From Agrobacterium fabrum str. C58 (GTDB lineage Bacteria; Pseudomonadota; Alphaproteobacteria; Rhizobiales; Rhizobiaceae): 64,000 bases of DNA. The DNA is taken from assembly GCF_000092025.1 (NCBI RefSeq), contig NC_003062.2:494001-558000 (forward strand), read 5' to 3'. Within the stretch, counting starts at the first letter, position 1, and every line of letters begins with the position of its first letter. Shown here in pieces: positions 37,936 to 45,916 of the stretch. The notes beneath the pieces were generated by a model. The model worked only from the letters and a program-made list of their open reading frames with translations, had not been told where the DNA came from and ran no database searches. Made by a program: the position numbers and the translations under genes.

Positions 37936-38877
37936 TTACTGGCGGAATAGCGACAGGATATTTTCGGAACTGGTATTGGCGATGGAGAGCGACTGGATAC
38001 CCAGCTGCTGCTGTGTCTGAAGAGCCTTGAGCTTGGTGGATTCTTCGTTCATGTCCGCATCGACGAGACGGCCGATGCCCTTGTCGATGGAGTCGGTGAG
38101 TTTCGAGACGAAGTCTTCCTGCAGGCCAATGCGCATCTTGATCGAACCGAGAGCGGCGGATGCACTGCTGATCGACTGAAATGCCGTTTCGACATCGGTG
38201 AGAAGGTTCCCGATGGTGTAGGTCGGCGGCGTTGCAGAATTGAACAGCTTGAGATCGATATCCCATACGGAAATGCCGGAAGCCGTGCCGGGCTGGCCGA
38301 TGATACCCTTTGTTGTGTCAAGCGTTGCGGGCGAGCCGGTCAGGCCGAAAAGCACGTTGGCGGTTGTTGTGCCGGCGGTGGTGTCGATAAGCGTATAGTC
38401 CGTTTTCGTAACGCTGACGGTGCCGCCGCCATCGCGCACAAAACCGGAAACGACGGTCTTGGCGCCCGTGCCCAGCAGCCAGTTCTCGCCACTGAAAGAT
38501 GCACCTTGTGCAATCGATTCAAGCTGTTTTTTCAGCTGGTCGATTTCTTCCTGGATTTTGGTCTTGTCGACACCCTCTTCGGTTGCCGCGACGATTTTCG
38601 ACTTGATTTCCTTGACGACTTCGACGGTACTTTCCATCGCGGAATAAGCGACGTCGACCTTGGCCGCGCCGAGACCCAATGCATCCTGAACGGCGGAGAG
38701 AGCCATGTTGTCGGAACGCATGGTCGTCGCGATCGACCAATAGGCGGCGTTATCGGAGGCCGATTTTACGCGTAATCCAGAAGAAACTCTGGATTGTGTG
38801 TCTTCGAGCTGGCCGCTGATTGCGCGCAAGGTCTGGAGCGCCGACATGGCGGCGGTGTTCGTCAGAATACTTGTCAT
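37936..38877 (-). CDS. flaC: Flagellin FlaC
   Basis: 313 residues. Conserved flagellin ends: N-terminal MTSILTNTAAMSALQTLRAI with SRVSSGLRVKSASDNAAYWSIATTMRSDN, and C-terminal DADMNEESTKLKALQTQQQLGIQSLSIANTSSENILSLFRQ (in parts), which form the filament core; the middle about 120-230 is the variable surface region. No signal peptide, since flagellins are exported through the flagellar pore. The 313-residue length and third place in the cluster suggest FlaC of Agrobacterium. Own leader hairpins and own terminator. Confidence 0.92.
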   Translation of the reverse strand: MTSILTNTAAMSALQTLRAISGQLEDTQSRVSSGLRVKSASDNAAYWSIATTMRSDNMALSAVQDALGLGAAKVDVAYSAMESTVEVVKEIKSKIVAATEEGVDKTKIQEEIDQLKKQLESIAQGASFSGENWLLGTGAKTVVSGFVRDGGGTVSVTKTDYTLIDTTAGTTTANVLFGLTGSPATLDTTKGIIGQPGTASGISVWDIDLKLFNSATPPTYTIGNLLTDVETAFQSISSASAALGSIKMRIGLQEDFVSKLTDSIDKGIGRLVDADMNEESTKLKALQTQQQLGIQSLSIANTSSENILSLFRQ

Positions 38878-38880
38878 AAT

Positions 38881-38930
38881 TGCCCCTCTGAGCTGGCTAA
38901 ATGGGAAGGGACATTCCGGGATCGCCGGAA
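38881..38930 (-). promoter_or_regulatory. Two-hairpin leader of flaC
   Basis: Reading the minus strand, an outer hairpin TTCCGG/CCGGAA (38925-38930 with 38914-38919, loop 5 nt) is followed by TGTCCCT (38907-38913) pairing with AGGGGCA (38881-38887) with one G-U. The inner helix contains the purine-rich ribosome-binding region just before ATG 38877. The same layout is found before flaB and flaA. Confidence 0.6.
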
Positions 38931-39072
38931 ACGACTGAGCGGCTTGATGCCTGTTAACCTCTTTTTCGTCTTGGTTAACGAGTCGTTTCGATGCGCTGAT
39001 TTAGCCGTGATTTGGTTAATGAACTCTTAATCAAAAAATCTCGTGAATTTCGCAGGTAAGAGCACAAACAAA

Positions 39073-39094
39073 AACCGCGCCTTTCGGCGCGGTT
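39073..39094 (-). terminator. Rho-independent terminator after flaB
   Basis: Minus strand AACCGCGCC, loop GAAA, GGCGCGGTT, then TTTGTTTG. Perfect 9-bp stem, 25 nt past the flaB stop. Confidence 0.87.
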
Positions 39095-39118
39095 GATGTT
39101 TTCGGCTGCAGCTTTCGA

Positions 39119-40081
39119 TTAACGGAAGAGCGACAGGATGCTTTCGGAGTTGCTGTTGGCGATCGAGAGAGCCTGAACGCCGAGCTGCTGCTGTGTCTGC
39201 AGAGCCTTGAGGCGGGTGGACTCTTCGTTCATGTCAGCGTCCACGAGGCGGCCGATGCCCTTTTCGACGGAGTCGGACAGCTTGGAAGCGAAGTCTTCCT
39301 GCAGGCCGATACGCATGGAGAGCGAGCCGAGCTTTGCAGCGGCGCTGGTCATTGCCTTAAGCGAGTTTTCAACCAGCGTCAGGGCTTCTGCCATGTTGGT
39401 GGCGCGGTCTGCGGCGGCGTACTGGGTGATATCCAGTGTGTAGACAGACTGGGCAGCGACCGTCGTGAACGTGCCAACAGTGCCGAGAATGCCGGATGCG
39501 TCGGGAGTGCCGGTACCGTCGACCGAACCGAACAGAACGTTGCCGGTAGCGGTGTTGTCGAGGGCGTATTTCGTGGTCGTAACGCTAACTGCACCGCCGG
39601 AAGCGCGGACGAAGCCGGCGACGACAGACTTGTCCGGGTCAGTGCCGGGCGTTGCTGCGCCGAGCGTCGAGACGCCGACGAGCCAGTTTTCGCCGTAGAA
39701 GGAAGCGCCCTGCGAGATCGATGCGAGCTGCTTCTGCAGCTGGCCGATTTCTTCCTGAACCTTGGTGCGGTCGACGCCTTCTTCAGTCGCGGTGACCAGC
39801 TTTGCCTTGATTTCCTTAACGACGTCAATTGCCGAGCTCATACCGGCGGAAGCAGTGTCCACCTTTGCGGCGCCGAGGCCGAGAGCGTCGGAAACGGAAG
39901 AGAGAGCCATGTTGTCGGAGCGCATGGTGGTTGCGATCGACCAGTAGGCAGCGTTGTCGGAAGCATCGCCGACGCGAAGGCCGGAGGAGACGCGTGCCTG
40001 GGTGGATTCCATGTTCTGGCCGATAGAGCGCAGGGTCTGGAGCGCAGACATTGCTGCGACATTCGTGATAATGCTCGTCAT
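39119..40081 (-). CDS. flaB: Flagellin FlaB
   Basis: 320 residues from ATG 40081; the frame is open upstream to 40132 but the other flagellins start at this MTSIxTN position and the leader hairpins end there. Typical N-terminal (TQARVSSGLRVGDASDNAAYW-type) and C-terminal (MNEESTRLKALQTQQQLGVQALS) core regions, with a variable centre about 125-235. Minor filament subunit in Agrobacterium, where FlaA is essential for normal motility. Confidence 0.93.
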   Translation of the reverse strand: MTSIITNVAAMSALQTLRSIGQNMESTQARVSSGLRVGDASDNAAYWSIATTMRSDNMALSSVSDALGLGAAKVDTASAGMSSAIDVVKEIKAKLVTATEEGVDRTKVQEEIGQLQKQLASISQGASFYGENWLVGVSTLGAATPGTDPDKSVVAGFVRASGGAVSVTTTKYALDNTATGNVLFGSVDGTGTPDASGILGTVGTFTTVAAQSVYTLDITQYAAADRATNMAEALTLVENSLKAMTSAAAKLGSLSMRIGLQEDFASKLSDSVEKGIGRLVDADMNEESTRLKALQTQQQLGVQALSIANSNSESILSLFR

Positions 40082-40088
40082 AGTAGTG

Positions 40089-40135
40089 TGCCCCTTGAAT
40101 GGCTGATTAAAGAAGGGACATTCCGGTTTCACCGG
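40089..40135 (-). promoter_or_regulatory. Two-hairpin leader of flaB
   Basis: Minus strand: outer hairpin CCGGT/ACCGG (40123-40135, 3-nt loop), then TGTCCCTT (40113-40120) pairing with AAGGGGCA (40089-40096) across a 16-nt loop, including one U-G pair. The inner 3' arm is the likely Shine-Dalgarno sequence of flaB. Confidence 0.65.
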
Positions 40136-40310
40136 GAACGGCGCACAGCATCATGCCTGCTAACTGGCTGATTTTTAACGTTAGCTCGCCGTTTCGATGA
40201 GCATTAGGTAACGCGGGTTTGGTTAATGAATTGATAAGCGCGGAAAGAAATTCATTCCCGGCAAAATTAAAATTGCAACCCTCACGCGCACGCGCGCGTA
40301 TCTGCAAAAG
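40136..40310. other. flaB promoter region
   Basis: AT-richer upstream region of flaB. It shares with the flaC upstream region the blocks GTTTCGATG (40191-40199; also at 38984-38992) and TTTGGTTAATGAA (40218-40230; also at 39011-39023) at a similar mutual spacing, which suggests a common activator or polymerase site. No gene seen. Confidence 0.5.
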
Positions 40311-40312
40311 TT

Positions 40313-40353
40313 TAAAAAAAAGATAAGGCCGCATCCGTTTCCGGATGCGGCCT
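40313..40353 (-). terminator. Rho-independent terminator after flaA
   Basis: Minus strand AGGCCGCATCCG, loop GAAA, CGGATGCGGCCT (40326-40353), followed by TATCTTTTTTT. A perfect 12-bp stem; it lies about 135 nt after the flaA stop. Confidence 0.9.
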
Positions 40354-40487
40354 CGTGGATGCATTCAGTCCGATTCAGCCTTTCGGACCTTTATGCTTTC
40401 TATCCCAATCTGCGTTCGGTCAGCCCCCGATTGCTTGTGGGAAGAAATGGATCCCCCAGCCCCGAAGGGCTATGAGAAGCTCGGCTC

Positions 40488-41408
40488 TTAGCGGAAGAGC
40501 GACAGGATGTTCTGCGAGTCGCTGTTGGCGATCGACAGAGCCTGGATTGCCAGCTGCTGCTGCGTCTGCAGAGCCTTCAGCTTGGTGGACTCTTCGTTCA
40601 TGTCAGCGTCGACGAGACGGCCTACACCCTTTTCGATGGTGTCGGACAGCTTGTCGGCGAAGCCGCTCTGCAGGTCGATACGTGCAGACAGCGAACCGAG
40701 CTTGGCGCCAGCGCTGGTCATCTTCGTCAGAGCGGTTTCAACGGAGTAGAGAGCGTTGTCGAGGTCGTCGGTGCCGACGTTCATGTCGAGCACGGAGATC
40801 TGTGTGTAGGTCTTGGCGCCGACGGTGGTCGTTGCACCGGTCGCGTTCAGGATACCGGAGTTTGCGTCGATCGTGCCCGGTGTACCTTCCGTGTAAAGCA
40901 TGGAGTTGGCGTCCAGCGCGTAGTCCGTCGTCTTGACGCTAACGGTGCCGCCAGCGTCACGAACAAAGCCGGATACAACGGTCTTGGTAGCATTGGCGCT
41001 GGAAACGAGCCAGTTTTCACCGTTGAAAGACGCGCTCGTGCCGATCGACTTCAGCTGATCGAGAAGCTGAGAAACTTCTTCCTGAACCTTGGTCTTGTCA
41101 ACGCCCTGTTCCTTGGCGGCAACGACCTTTGCCTTGATGTCGGTCACGACCTTGATGGCGGCGTCCATACCGGCGGAAGCGGTGTCAACCTTGGCAGCGC
41201 CCATGCCCAGCGCGTCAGAAACTGCGCCGAGAGCCTTGTTGTCGGAGCGCATGGTGGTCGCGATCGACCAGTAAGCAGCGTTGTCCGAAGCCGAGCCAAC
41301 CTTCAGGCCGGAAGAAATACGGTCCTGCGTGGTCGACAGGTCGGAAGCGATGGAACGCAGGGTCGAGAGAGCGGCCATTGCGTTGTTGTTGGTCAGAATG
41401 CTTGCCAT
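40488..41408 (-). CDS. flaA: Flagellin FlaA
   Basis: 306 residues, the length of the major filament protein FlaA of A. tumefaciens. N-terminal core MASILTNNNAMAALSTLRSI with TQDRISSGLKVGSASDNAAYW, C-terminal core MNEESTKLKALQTQQQLAIQALS. Short variable centre. First of three flagellin genes each transcribed leftward from its own promoter; it has the longest upstream region, with the AT-rich motif array at 41615-41691. Confidence 0.94.
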   Translation of the reverse strand: MASILTNNNAMAALSTLRSIASDLSTTQDRISSGLKVGSASDNAAYWSIATTMRSDNKALGAVSDALGMGAAKVDTASAGMDAAIKVVTDIKAKVVAAKEQGVDKTKVQEEVSQLLDQLKSIGTSASFNGENWLVSSANATKTVVSGFVRDAGGTVSVKTTDYALDANSMLYTEGTPGTIDANSGILNATGATTTVGAKTYTQISVLDMNVGTDDLDNALYSVETALTKMTSAGAKLGSLSARIDLQSGFADKLSDTIEKGVGRLVDADMNEESTKLKALQTQQQLAIQALSIANSDSQNILSLFR

Positions 41409-41416
41409 AATAAATG

Positions 41417-41473
41417 TGTCCCTTGTTTTTACGAGATACGGAGTGGGGACATACCGGGTTGGATATTACCGGT
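41417..41473 (-). promoter_or_regulatory. Two-hairpin leader of flaA
   Basis: Minus strand: outer hairpin ACCGG/CCGGT (41469-41473 with 41453-41457), then TGTCCC (41446-41451) pairing perfectly with GGGACA (41417-41422). The 3' arm with AAGGGA is the only purine-rich ribosome-binding candidate before ATG 41408. Same architecture as in flaB and flaC, with compensating differences. Confidence 0.65.
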
Positions 41474-41707
41474 CGCAACGTTTCGGCTTCATGCCACTCG
41501 GTTCAGAAACGCTTAGTTCCAGAAACCAAACCCGCTGCGTGTGGGAAGAATTTCGCAGCGAATAATTGCGCAATCATTAATTTGAGCGTTAAGAAATACT
41601 GTAAAATACTTATGGTTACTTTTTGATTTAGCTTAATAGTAACTTTTTTATTTAAAAATATAGTTACCCAGTCGCTAGTGAAAATGGTAACCAAAGCACT
41701 AAAATGC
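41474..41707. other. flaA promoter region with phased GTTAC motifs
   Basis: AT-rich region without a gene. Between 41615 and 41691 four GTTAC pentamers occur in alternating orientation at 41615, 41639, 41663 and 41687, exactly 24 bp apart. Likely binding sites for a flagellin activator or nucleoid protein. Confidence 0.55.
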
Positions 41708-41710
41708 GAA

Positions 41711-41738
41711 AACCCCGCGGCCTTGGGCGTGCGGGGTT
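41711..41738 (-). terminator. Terminator after fliP
   Basis: AACCCCGC (41711-41718) and GCGGGGTT (41731-41738) with a 12-nt loop; on the minus strand followed by TTCG, on the plus strand by AAAAAA. It closes the leftward flgB-fliP operon before the flaA promoter region. Confidence 0.7.
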
Positions 41739-41779
41739 AAAAAACAGGGTTAATCTGTATCAGCGGGGTATAAGGGCCG

Positions 41780-42517
41780 TCAGTTGAACGATCTGACGAG
41801 GCTTCCCACGAGCAGGTTCCAGCCGTCGATCAGCACGAAAAACAGGATCTTGAACGGCAGCGAAATCGAGGTGGGCGGCAGCATCATCATGCCCATCGCC
41901 ATGGTAATGGTGGCGACGATCAGATCGATGACGAGGAACGGCAGGATGATGAGGAAACCAATTTCAAAACCGCGCCGGATTTCCGAGAGCATGAAGGCAG
42001 GAACCAGTACGCGATAGTCCACGACATTGTCGGTCATGACCACCTGTCCGCGCTCGCGGGCGATGTCAACGAACAGCTTCAGGTCCTTGTCACGCGTATT
42101 GGCGTTCATGAAGGTGCGGAAGGGTTCGGCAATGCGTTGCACGGCCTGCTGTTCGTTGATCTGGTTCTGCAGCAACGGCTGCACGCCATCCGTCCAGGCT
42201 TTGTCGAAGGTGGGGGACATGACGTAAAAGGTCATGAACATCGCCATCGACAGCAGGATCATGTTCGACGGTGTCGACGCAAGTCCCATGCCGGAGCGCA
42301 GGATCGAAAAGGCGATCACGAAGCGCGGAAAGCTCGTGACCATGATCAGGATGCCGGGCGCGACGGAGAGAACCGTCAACAGGCCGAAGGTGCGGATGAT
42401 CCATGCCGCGACGGAGCCGTCGATCTGCGTGTTGAACAGATCGGACGGAAATTGCTGGGCATTGGCAAGGCCCGGCAAAGCGAGGAGGACGGCGATGGTT
42501 ACAAGAAATCGAATCAT
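41780..42517 (-). CDS. fliP: FliP flagellar export-gate protein
   Basis: 245 residues. Cleavable signal peptide (MIRFLVTIAVLLALPGLANA), then the FliP pattern with FPRFVIAFSILRSGMGLASTPSNMILLSMAMFMTFYVMSPTF (in parts) and LPFLVIDLIVATITMAMGMMMLPP. Part of the FliP-FliQ-FliR core of the flagellar type III export apparatus. Last gene of the flgB-fliP operon; overlaps fliL by 4 nt. FliQ and FliR are not in the window. Confidence 0.96.
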   Translation of the reverse strand: MIRFLVTIAVLLALPGLANAQQFPSDLFNTQIDGSVAAWIIRTFGLLTVLSVAPGILIMVTSFPRFVIAFSILRSGMGLASTPSNMILLSMAMFMTFYVMSPTFDKAWTDGVQPLLQNQINEQQAVQRIAEPFRTFMNANTRDKDLKLFVDIARERGQVVMTDNVVDYRVLVPAFMLSEIRRGFEIGFLIILPFLVIDLIVATITMAMGMMMLPPTSISLPFKILFFVLIDGWNLLVGSLVRSFN

Positions 42518-43014
42518 TCGATGACAAAGGTCCGGAACATGACCTTGGATACGCGCCCTTGAGAGCGCAGGTCAACTCGTTCCTGAATGTCATCCTTAAG
42601 ATATTGAAAGCCGCGCGGGCCTTCCAGCTGCTGGAGGGAAACGGTCCGGACATAGGCCATGATGTCCTGGTGGATATCCTCCGCCAGCCCGACTTCCACC
42701 GGCCCCTTGAACATCAGCGCCACTTCCAGCCGCACCCAGTTGGTCGAAGGGTAGGCGAGATTGGTGGTGATGGGATCGAGCTGGACGATGCCGTTCGCTT
42801 CGGCGTCGATTTTATCGAGGCCTTCGCCCTTCTTCTCGCCATGGCCGCCGGCCGCAGCGGTGGCATGGGCCTCCGTTGCGGCAACTTTCGGGGCGATCAT
42901 GCCGCCCACGAGCCAGCCGCCGCCCGCACCGAGCAGGGTGAGGATCACAACGCCTGCGATGGTCATGACCAGAGGGGAGGATTTTTTTTTGCCCTCAGCC
43001 TGTTCGTTTTCCAT
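42514..43014 (-). CDS. fliL: FliL flagellar basal-body-associated protein
   Basis: 166 residues. Short basic cytoplasmic start, one membrane helix (LVMTIAGVVILTLLGAGGGWLVGG), then the periplasmic FliL domain (VQLDPITTNLAYPSTNWVRLEVALMFKG). FliL surrounds the stator and supports torque. Overlaps fliP (ATGA). Confidence 0.95.
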   Translation of the reverse strand: MENEQAEGKKKSSPLVMTIAGVVILTLLGAGGGWLVGGMIAPKVAATEAHATAAAGGHGEKKGEGLDKIDAEANGIVQLDPITTNLAYPSTNWVRLEVALMFKGPVEVGLAEDIHQDIMAYVRTVSLQQLEGPRGFQYLKDDIQERVDLRSQGRVSKVMFRTFVIE

Positions 43015-43040
43015 GGGTCAGTCCGTTCCCGTGTGCGGCG

Positions 43041-43760
43041 TCAGAGCGGCGAGAACAGGTCAACGACCTGCTGCCCGACCGGGGGCTGCTGCACTTCCGT
43101 CAGACGGCCACGACCGCCGTAGGAGATGCGTGCTTCGGCGATGCGCTCGTAGGAGATGATGTTCTGGGCATCGACATCCTGCGGACGGACGATACCGCCG
43201 ACGTTGAGGATGCGGATTTCGTGGTTCACACGCACTTCCTGCGAGCCGCTGATGATGAGGTTGCCGTTTTCCAGAATGCCGGTCACGACGGCAGCCACCA
43301 GCAGCGTCAGCTTTTCGGAGCGCTTGGTCTTGCCCTTGGCCTGTGTGTCGGTGTCGGAGCCGTATTTGATGCTGGAATCCGCATCCGGCGTCCAGCCCAG
43401 GATCTGGGCTTTTGCCTTCCAGTTCAGGCCACTGGCATTGGTGCGGTTACGCTCGGTCTCGTTGTCGAAATCGGCCTTGTCGTTGATCTGGATGTTAACG
43501 GTCAGGATGTCGCCGATATTGAGTGCGCGCAGATCCTTGAACAGCGCACCCTGGCTGTCGCTCCACAGCGAATAGCCGCTTGCCATGTGTTTCGGCTGCT
43601 TGGGATACATGCCCATCTGCGGTGTCTGGCTGAATTGCAGGCCGCTGCCGATCGGGCTCATCGCGGGTGCGTTGCCGATTTCCTTCAGGGTCTGGTTATT
43701 CTGGCAGCCGGCCAGGAGAGCGAGCGGCAGGAGGAGGGCCGGAAGACGACGCGTGCTCAT
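43041..43760 (-). CDS. flgH: FlgH flagellar L-ring lipoprotein
   Basis: 239 residues. Lipoprotein signal with lipobox LAGC (C19), then the FlgH domain (LFKDLRALNIGDILTVNIQI, GSQEVRVNHEIRILNVGGIVRPQDV in parts). It forms the outer-membrane ring of the basal body. Overlaps motE. Confidence 0.96.
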   Translation of the reverse strand: MSTRRLPALLLPLALLAGCQNNQTLKEIGNAPAMSPIGSGLQFSQTPQMGMYPKQPKHMASGYSLWSDSQGALFKDLRALNIGDILTVNIQINDKADFDNETERNRTNASGLNWKAKAQILGWTPDADSSIKYGSDTDTQAKGKTKRSEKLTLLVAAVVTGILENGNLIISGSQEVRVNHEIRILNVGGIVRPQDVDAQNIISYERIAEARISYGGRGRLTEVQQPPVGQQVVDLFSPL

Positions 43761-44293
43761 GAAGGATCCTTCGAAGTGTTTTTGTCGATTGCCTGCGACA
43801 TGATGCCGGCGACGGTTGCGGCTTTCTGCGCATCCATTTCGCTGAGGATGAGGCCCGATTGGCGCGGTGGCAGCTGCATGATGATGGCGGCCGCGATTTC
43901 CACATGCATCTTTTCTAGCTGGGGAGCTGCGGCGTCCGCCTTCATCGTCTTGTAGATGTCGACGAGGTTGCTTTTGGCCTGATTGAGGAAATGTTCGCGG
44001 CGCGCCAGCCAGTCCTCATATTCCGCCTTGCGGTTTTCCAGCACGGAAATACGCTCATTGACGTCGGCCTGAAGCTTTTCAAGGTCCTGCTTCTGCATGA
44101 GGTAACGCTGGTCGCGGGCCGCATCGGCAATATTGGTGCAGAATTTCTGGATTTCGTCCTGCGTGCTGAGTTCAGACACCACGTTCTGCTGGCTTTCGGC
44201 GCCGGCAACCGGCAACAGGAACAGCAGCGACGCGACGGCCGCAAAGCGGACGAGGCCATTTGAGAGCGGATTTTTGGTCTGACGTTCCATCAT
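43757..44293 (-). CDS. motE: MotE, periplasmic chaperone for MotC
   Basis: 178 residues. Hydrophobic N-terminal helix (FAAVASLLFLLPVAGA) for export, a long coiled coil (LMQKQDLEKLQADVNERISVLENRKAEYEDWLARREHF in parts) and a C-terminal MgtE-N-like repeat region (IIMQLPPRQSGLILSEMDAQKAATVAGIM). In S. meliloti MotE is needed for folding and stability of MotC. ATGA overlap with flgI on one side and flgH on the other. Confidence 0.9.
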   Translation of the reverse strand: MMERQTKNPLSNGLVRFAAVASLLFLLPVAGAESQQNVVSELSTQDEIQKFCTNIADAARDQRYLMQKQDLEKLQADVNERISVLENRKAEYEDWLARREHFLNQAKSNLVDIYKTMKADAAAPQLEKMHVEIAAAIIMQLPPRQSGLILSEMDAQKAATVAGIMSQAIDKNTSKDPS

Positions 44294-45411
44294 TGCAGCA
44301 CGAGCTCCGCCTGAAGGGCGCCGGCGGATTTGATGCCTTGCAGGATGGCGATGATGCCGTCCGCCTTGAGCCCGATGCTGTTGAGACCGGCAACCAGCGT
44401 GCGAAGGTCCGGGCCTTCGACGATGGCGACCTTGCTACCTTCCTGCATGGCCATGATATCCGTCTGCGGCTGCACTGCCGTCTGGCCGCGCGAGAAGGGT
44501 GCGGGCTGAATGACCTGCGGCGATTCCGTCACCTGCACGGTGAGCGTTCCATAGCTGACGGCGACGCGGGAAATGCGCACATCCGCTCCGATGACGATCG
44601 TGCCGGTGCGCTCGTTGATCACGACCTTGGCAGGCGTATCCGTCTCGACCGTCAGATTTTCGATTTCCGCCATCAGCCGGGTGAGGTCTGCGACGCGGGG
44701 TTTCTGCACCGCGATTTCCTGCGAATCGCGCGGTTCGGCGATCGGGTCGCCATAACGGGCGCGGGCAAAGGCGTTGACGACATCAGCCACACGCACGGCT
44801 GTCGAAAAATCCGGGTTGCGCAGCTGAAGGACCAGATTGACCGAATCCTTGAACTTCGACGGCAGTTCCCGCTCGATGATCGCGCCGTTCGGCACGCGCG
44901 CCGACGTGGTGACGCCCTGCGTCAGCGTCGCGGCATCGCCCTGGGCCGAAAAACCGTTGACGATCAGCGCCCCTTGCGCGACGGCGTAAATCTGCCCGTC
45001 CGCGCCGGAAAGCGAAGTCATAATGAGGTTGCCGCCACGAAGCGAGGTGGCGTCGCCAAGCGAGCTGACCGTGACGTCCACACGGCTGCCGGGGCTGGCG
45101 AATGGCGGCAGGTTGGCCGTCACCATCACGGCGGCGATGTTCTTGGCGTTGGACTGGCCACCCTGCGTGGTGATGCCGAGGTTCTGCAGCATGGCGCGCA
45201 TGGACTGTTCGGTGAAAGGCGAGGAGCGCAGGCTGTCGCCGGTACCCTGCAGACCCACGACGAGACCGTAACCGATCAGCTGGTTATCACGTCCGGCCTG
45301 CAGGGATGCGATATCCTTGATTCGCGACGTGTCGGCCTGCGCGGGCGGCGTGGAGAGGAAGGGCAGGGCCGAAAAGACCAAAGCCGCGGCTATGATACGA
45401 AGCACTCTCAT
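44290..45411 (-). CDS. flgI: FlgI flagellar P-ring protein
   Basis: 373 residues from ATG 45411, which overlaps the flgA TGA by 4 nt. The frame is open upstream to 45846 but that is out-of-frame flgA. Signal peptide MRVLRIIAAALVFSALPFL...AQA, then RIKDIASLQAGRDNQLIGYGLVVGLQGTGD and the rest of the FlgI family pattern. It forms the ring in the peptidoglycan layer around the rod. Confidence 0.96.
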   Translation of the reverse strand: MRVLRIIAAALVFSALPFLSTPPAQADTSRIKDIASLQAGRDNQLIGYGLVVGLQGTGDSLRSSPFTEQSMRAMLQNLGITTQGGQSNAKNIAAVMVTANLPPFASPGSRVDVTVSSLGDATSLRGGNLIMTSLSGADGQIYAVAQGALIVNGFSAQGDAATLTQGVTTSARVPNGAIIERELPSKFKDSVNLVLQLRNPDFSTAVRVADVVNAFARARYGDPIAEPRDSQEIAVQKPRVADLTRLMAEIENLTVETDTPAKVVINERTGTIVIGADVRISRVAVSYGTLTVQVTESPQVIQPAPFSRGQTAVQPQTDIMAMQEGSKVAIVEGPDLRTLVAGLNSIGLKADGIIAILQGIKSAGALQAELVLQ

Positions 45412-45896
45412 TTCGCCATCACCTGAATGGTTCCGTCCTTCATGACCGTGCCGCTGACCATCACGCCGGAATCGATGTTGCGTACCCTGACGACCTCGCC
45501 GAGCGAGCCGTCGCTCATTGGCGTTCCGGAAGCCATCAGCGTCATGTTGCCAATGTGGAAAACGAGTTTGACGCTTGTACCGCGCACCACCAGTGATGGT
45601 TCGCGAAGCGCCGCAATGGGGATCGTGCGGCCGGGAAGCAATGTCTGCTTGGAGATCATGCCTTCCACTTCGCTGATATCGCTCGCATAACCAGCGGAAA
45701 TATTCGGGTTGGTCACTTCCACCGACTTCACCTGTTCGGGCGAGATCGCCTCGCCCGGATAGATGGTGCGCACGGGAACCAGCGCCATTGGCGCCTGCGC
45801 AAGAGCGGGCGCCAGGGCGCCCAGTGAAAAGGCAGACGCGAGACACATACGGACGAGTGCCGTTCTGCAGCTGCTATTGTTCCGGCCAAACCTCAT
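45408..45896 (-). CDS. flgA: FlgA P-ring assembly chaperone
   Basis: 162 residues. Signal peptide (CLASAFSLGALAPALAQA), SAF-like domain (RTIYPGEAISPEQVKSVEV, LLPGRTIPIAALREP) and C-terminal domain ending IDSGVMVSGTVMKDGTIQVMAK. Periplasmic chaperone that helps FlgI assemble into the P ring; encoded directly before flgI. Confidence 0.95.
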   Translation of the reverse strand: MRFGRNNSSCRTALVRMCLASAFSLGALAPALAQAPMALVPVRTIYPGEAISPEQVKSVEVTNPNISAGYASDISEVEGMISKQTLLPGRTIPIAALREPSLVVRGTSVKLVFHIGNMTLMASGTPMSDGSLGEVVRVRNIDSGVMVSGTVMKDGTIQVMAK

Positions 45897-45916
45897 GTTC
45901 GCCTGCCTTTCCGTTC

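Noticed and set aside
41615..41691. Regularly spaced repeats as a possible CRISPR array
   Set aside because: Repeat unit is only 5 bp, orientation alternates, spacer too short and AT-rich, no cas genes.
41503..41694. 63-residue Lys/Thr-rich frame over the flaA upstream region, with repeated VT(I/K) units
   Set aside because: The apparent peptide repeat (WVTIF, KVTIK, KVTIS) is produced by the 24-bp GTTAC array in the DNA; no ribosome site, so treated as regulatory DNA.
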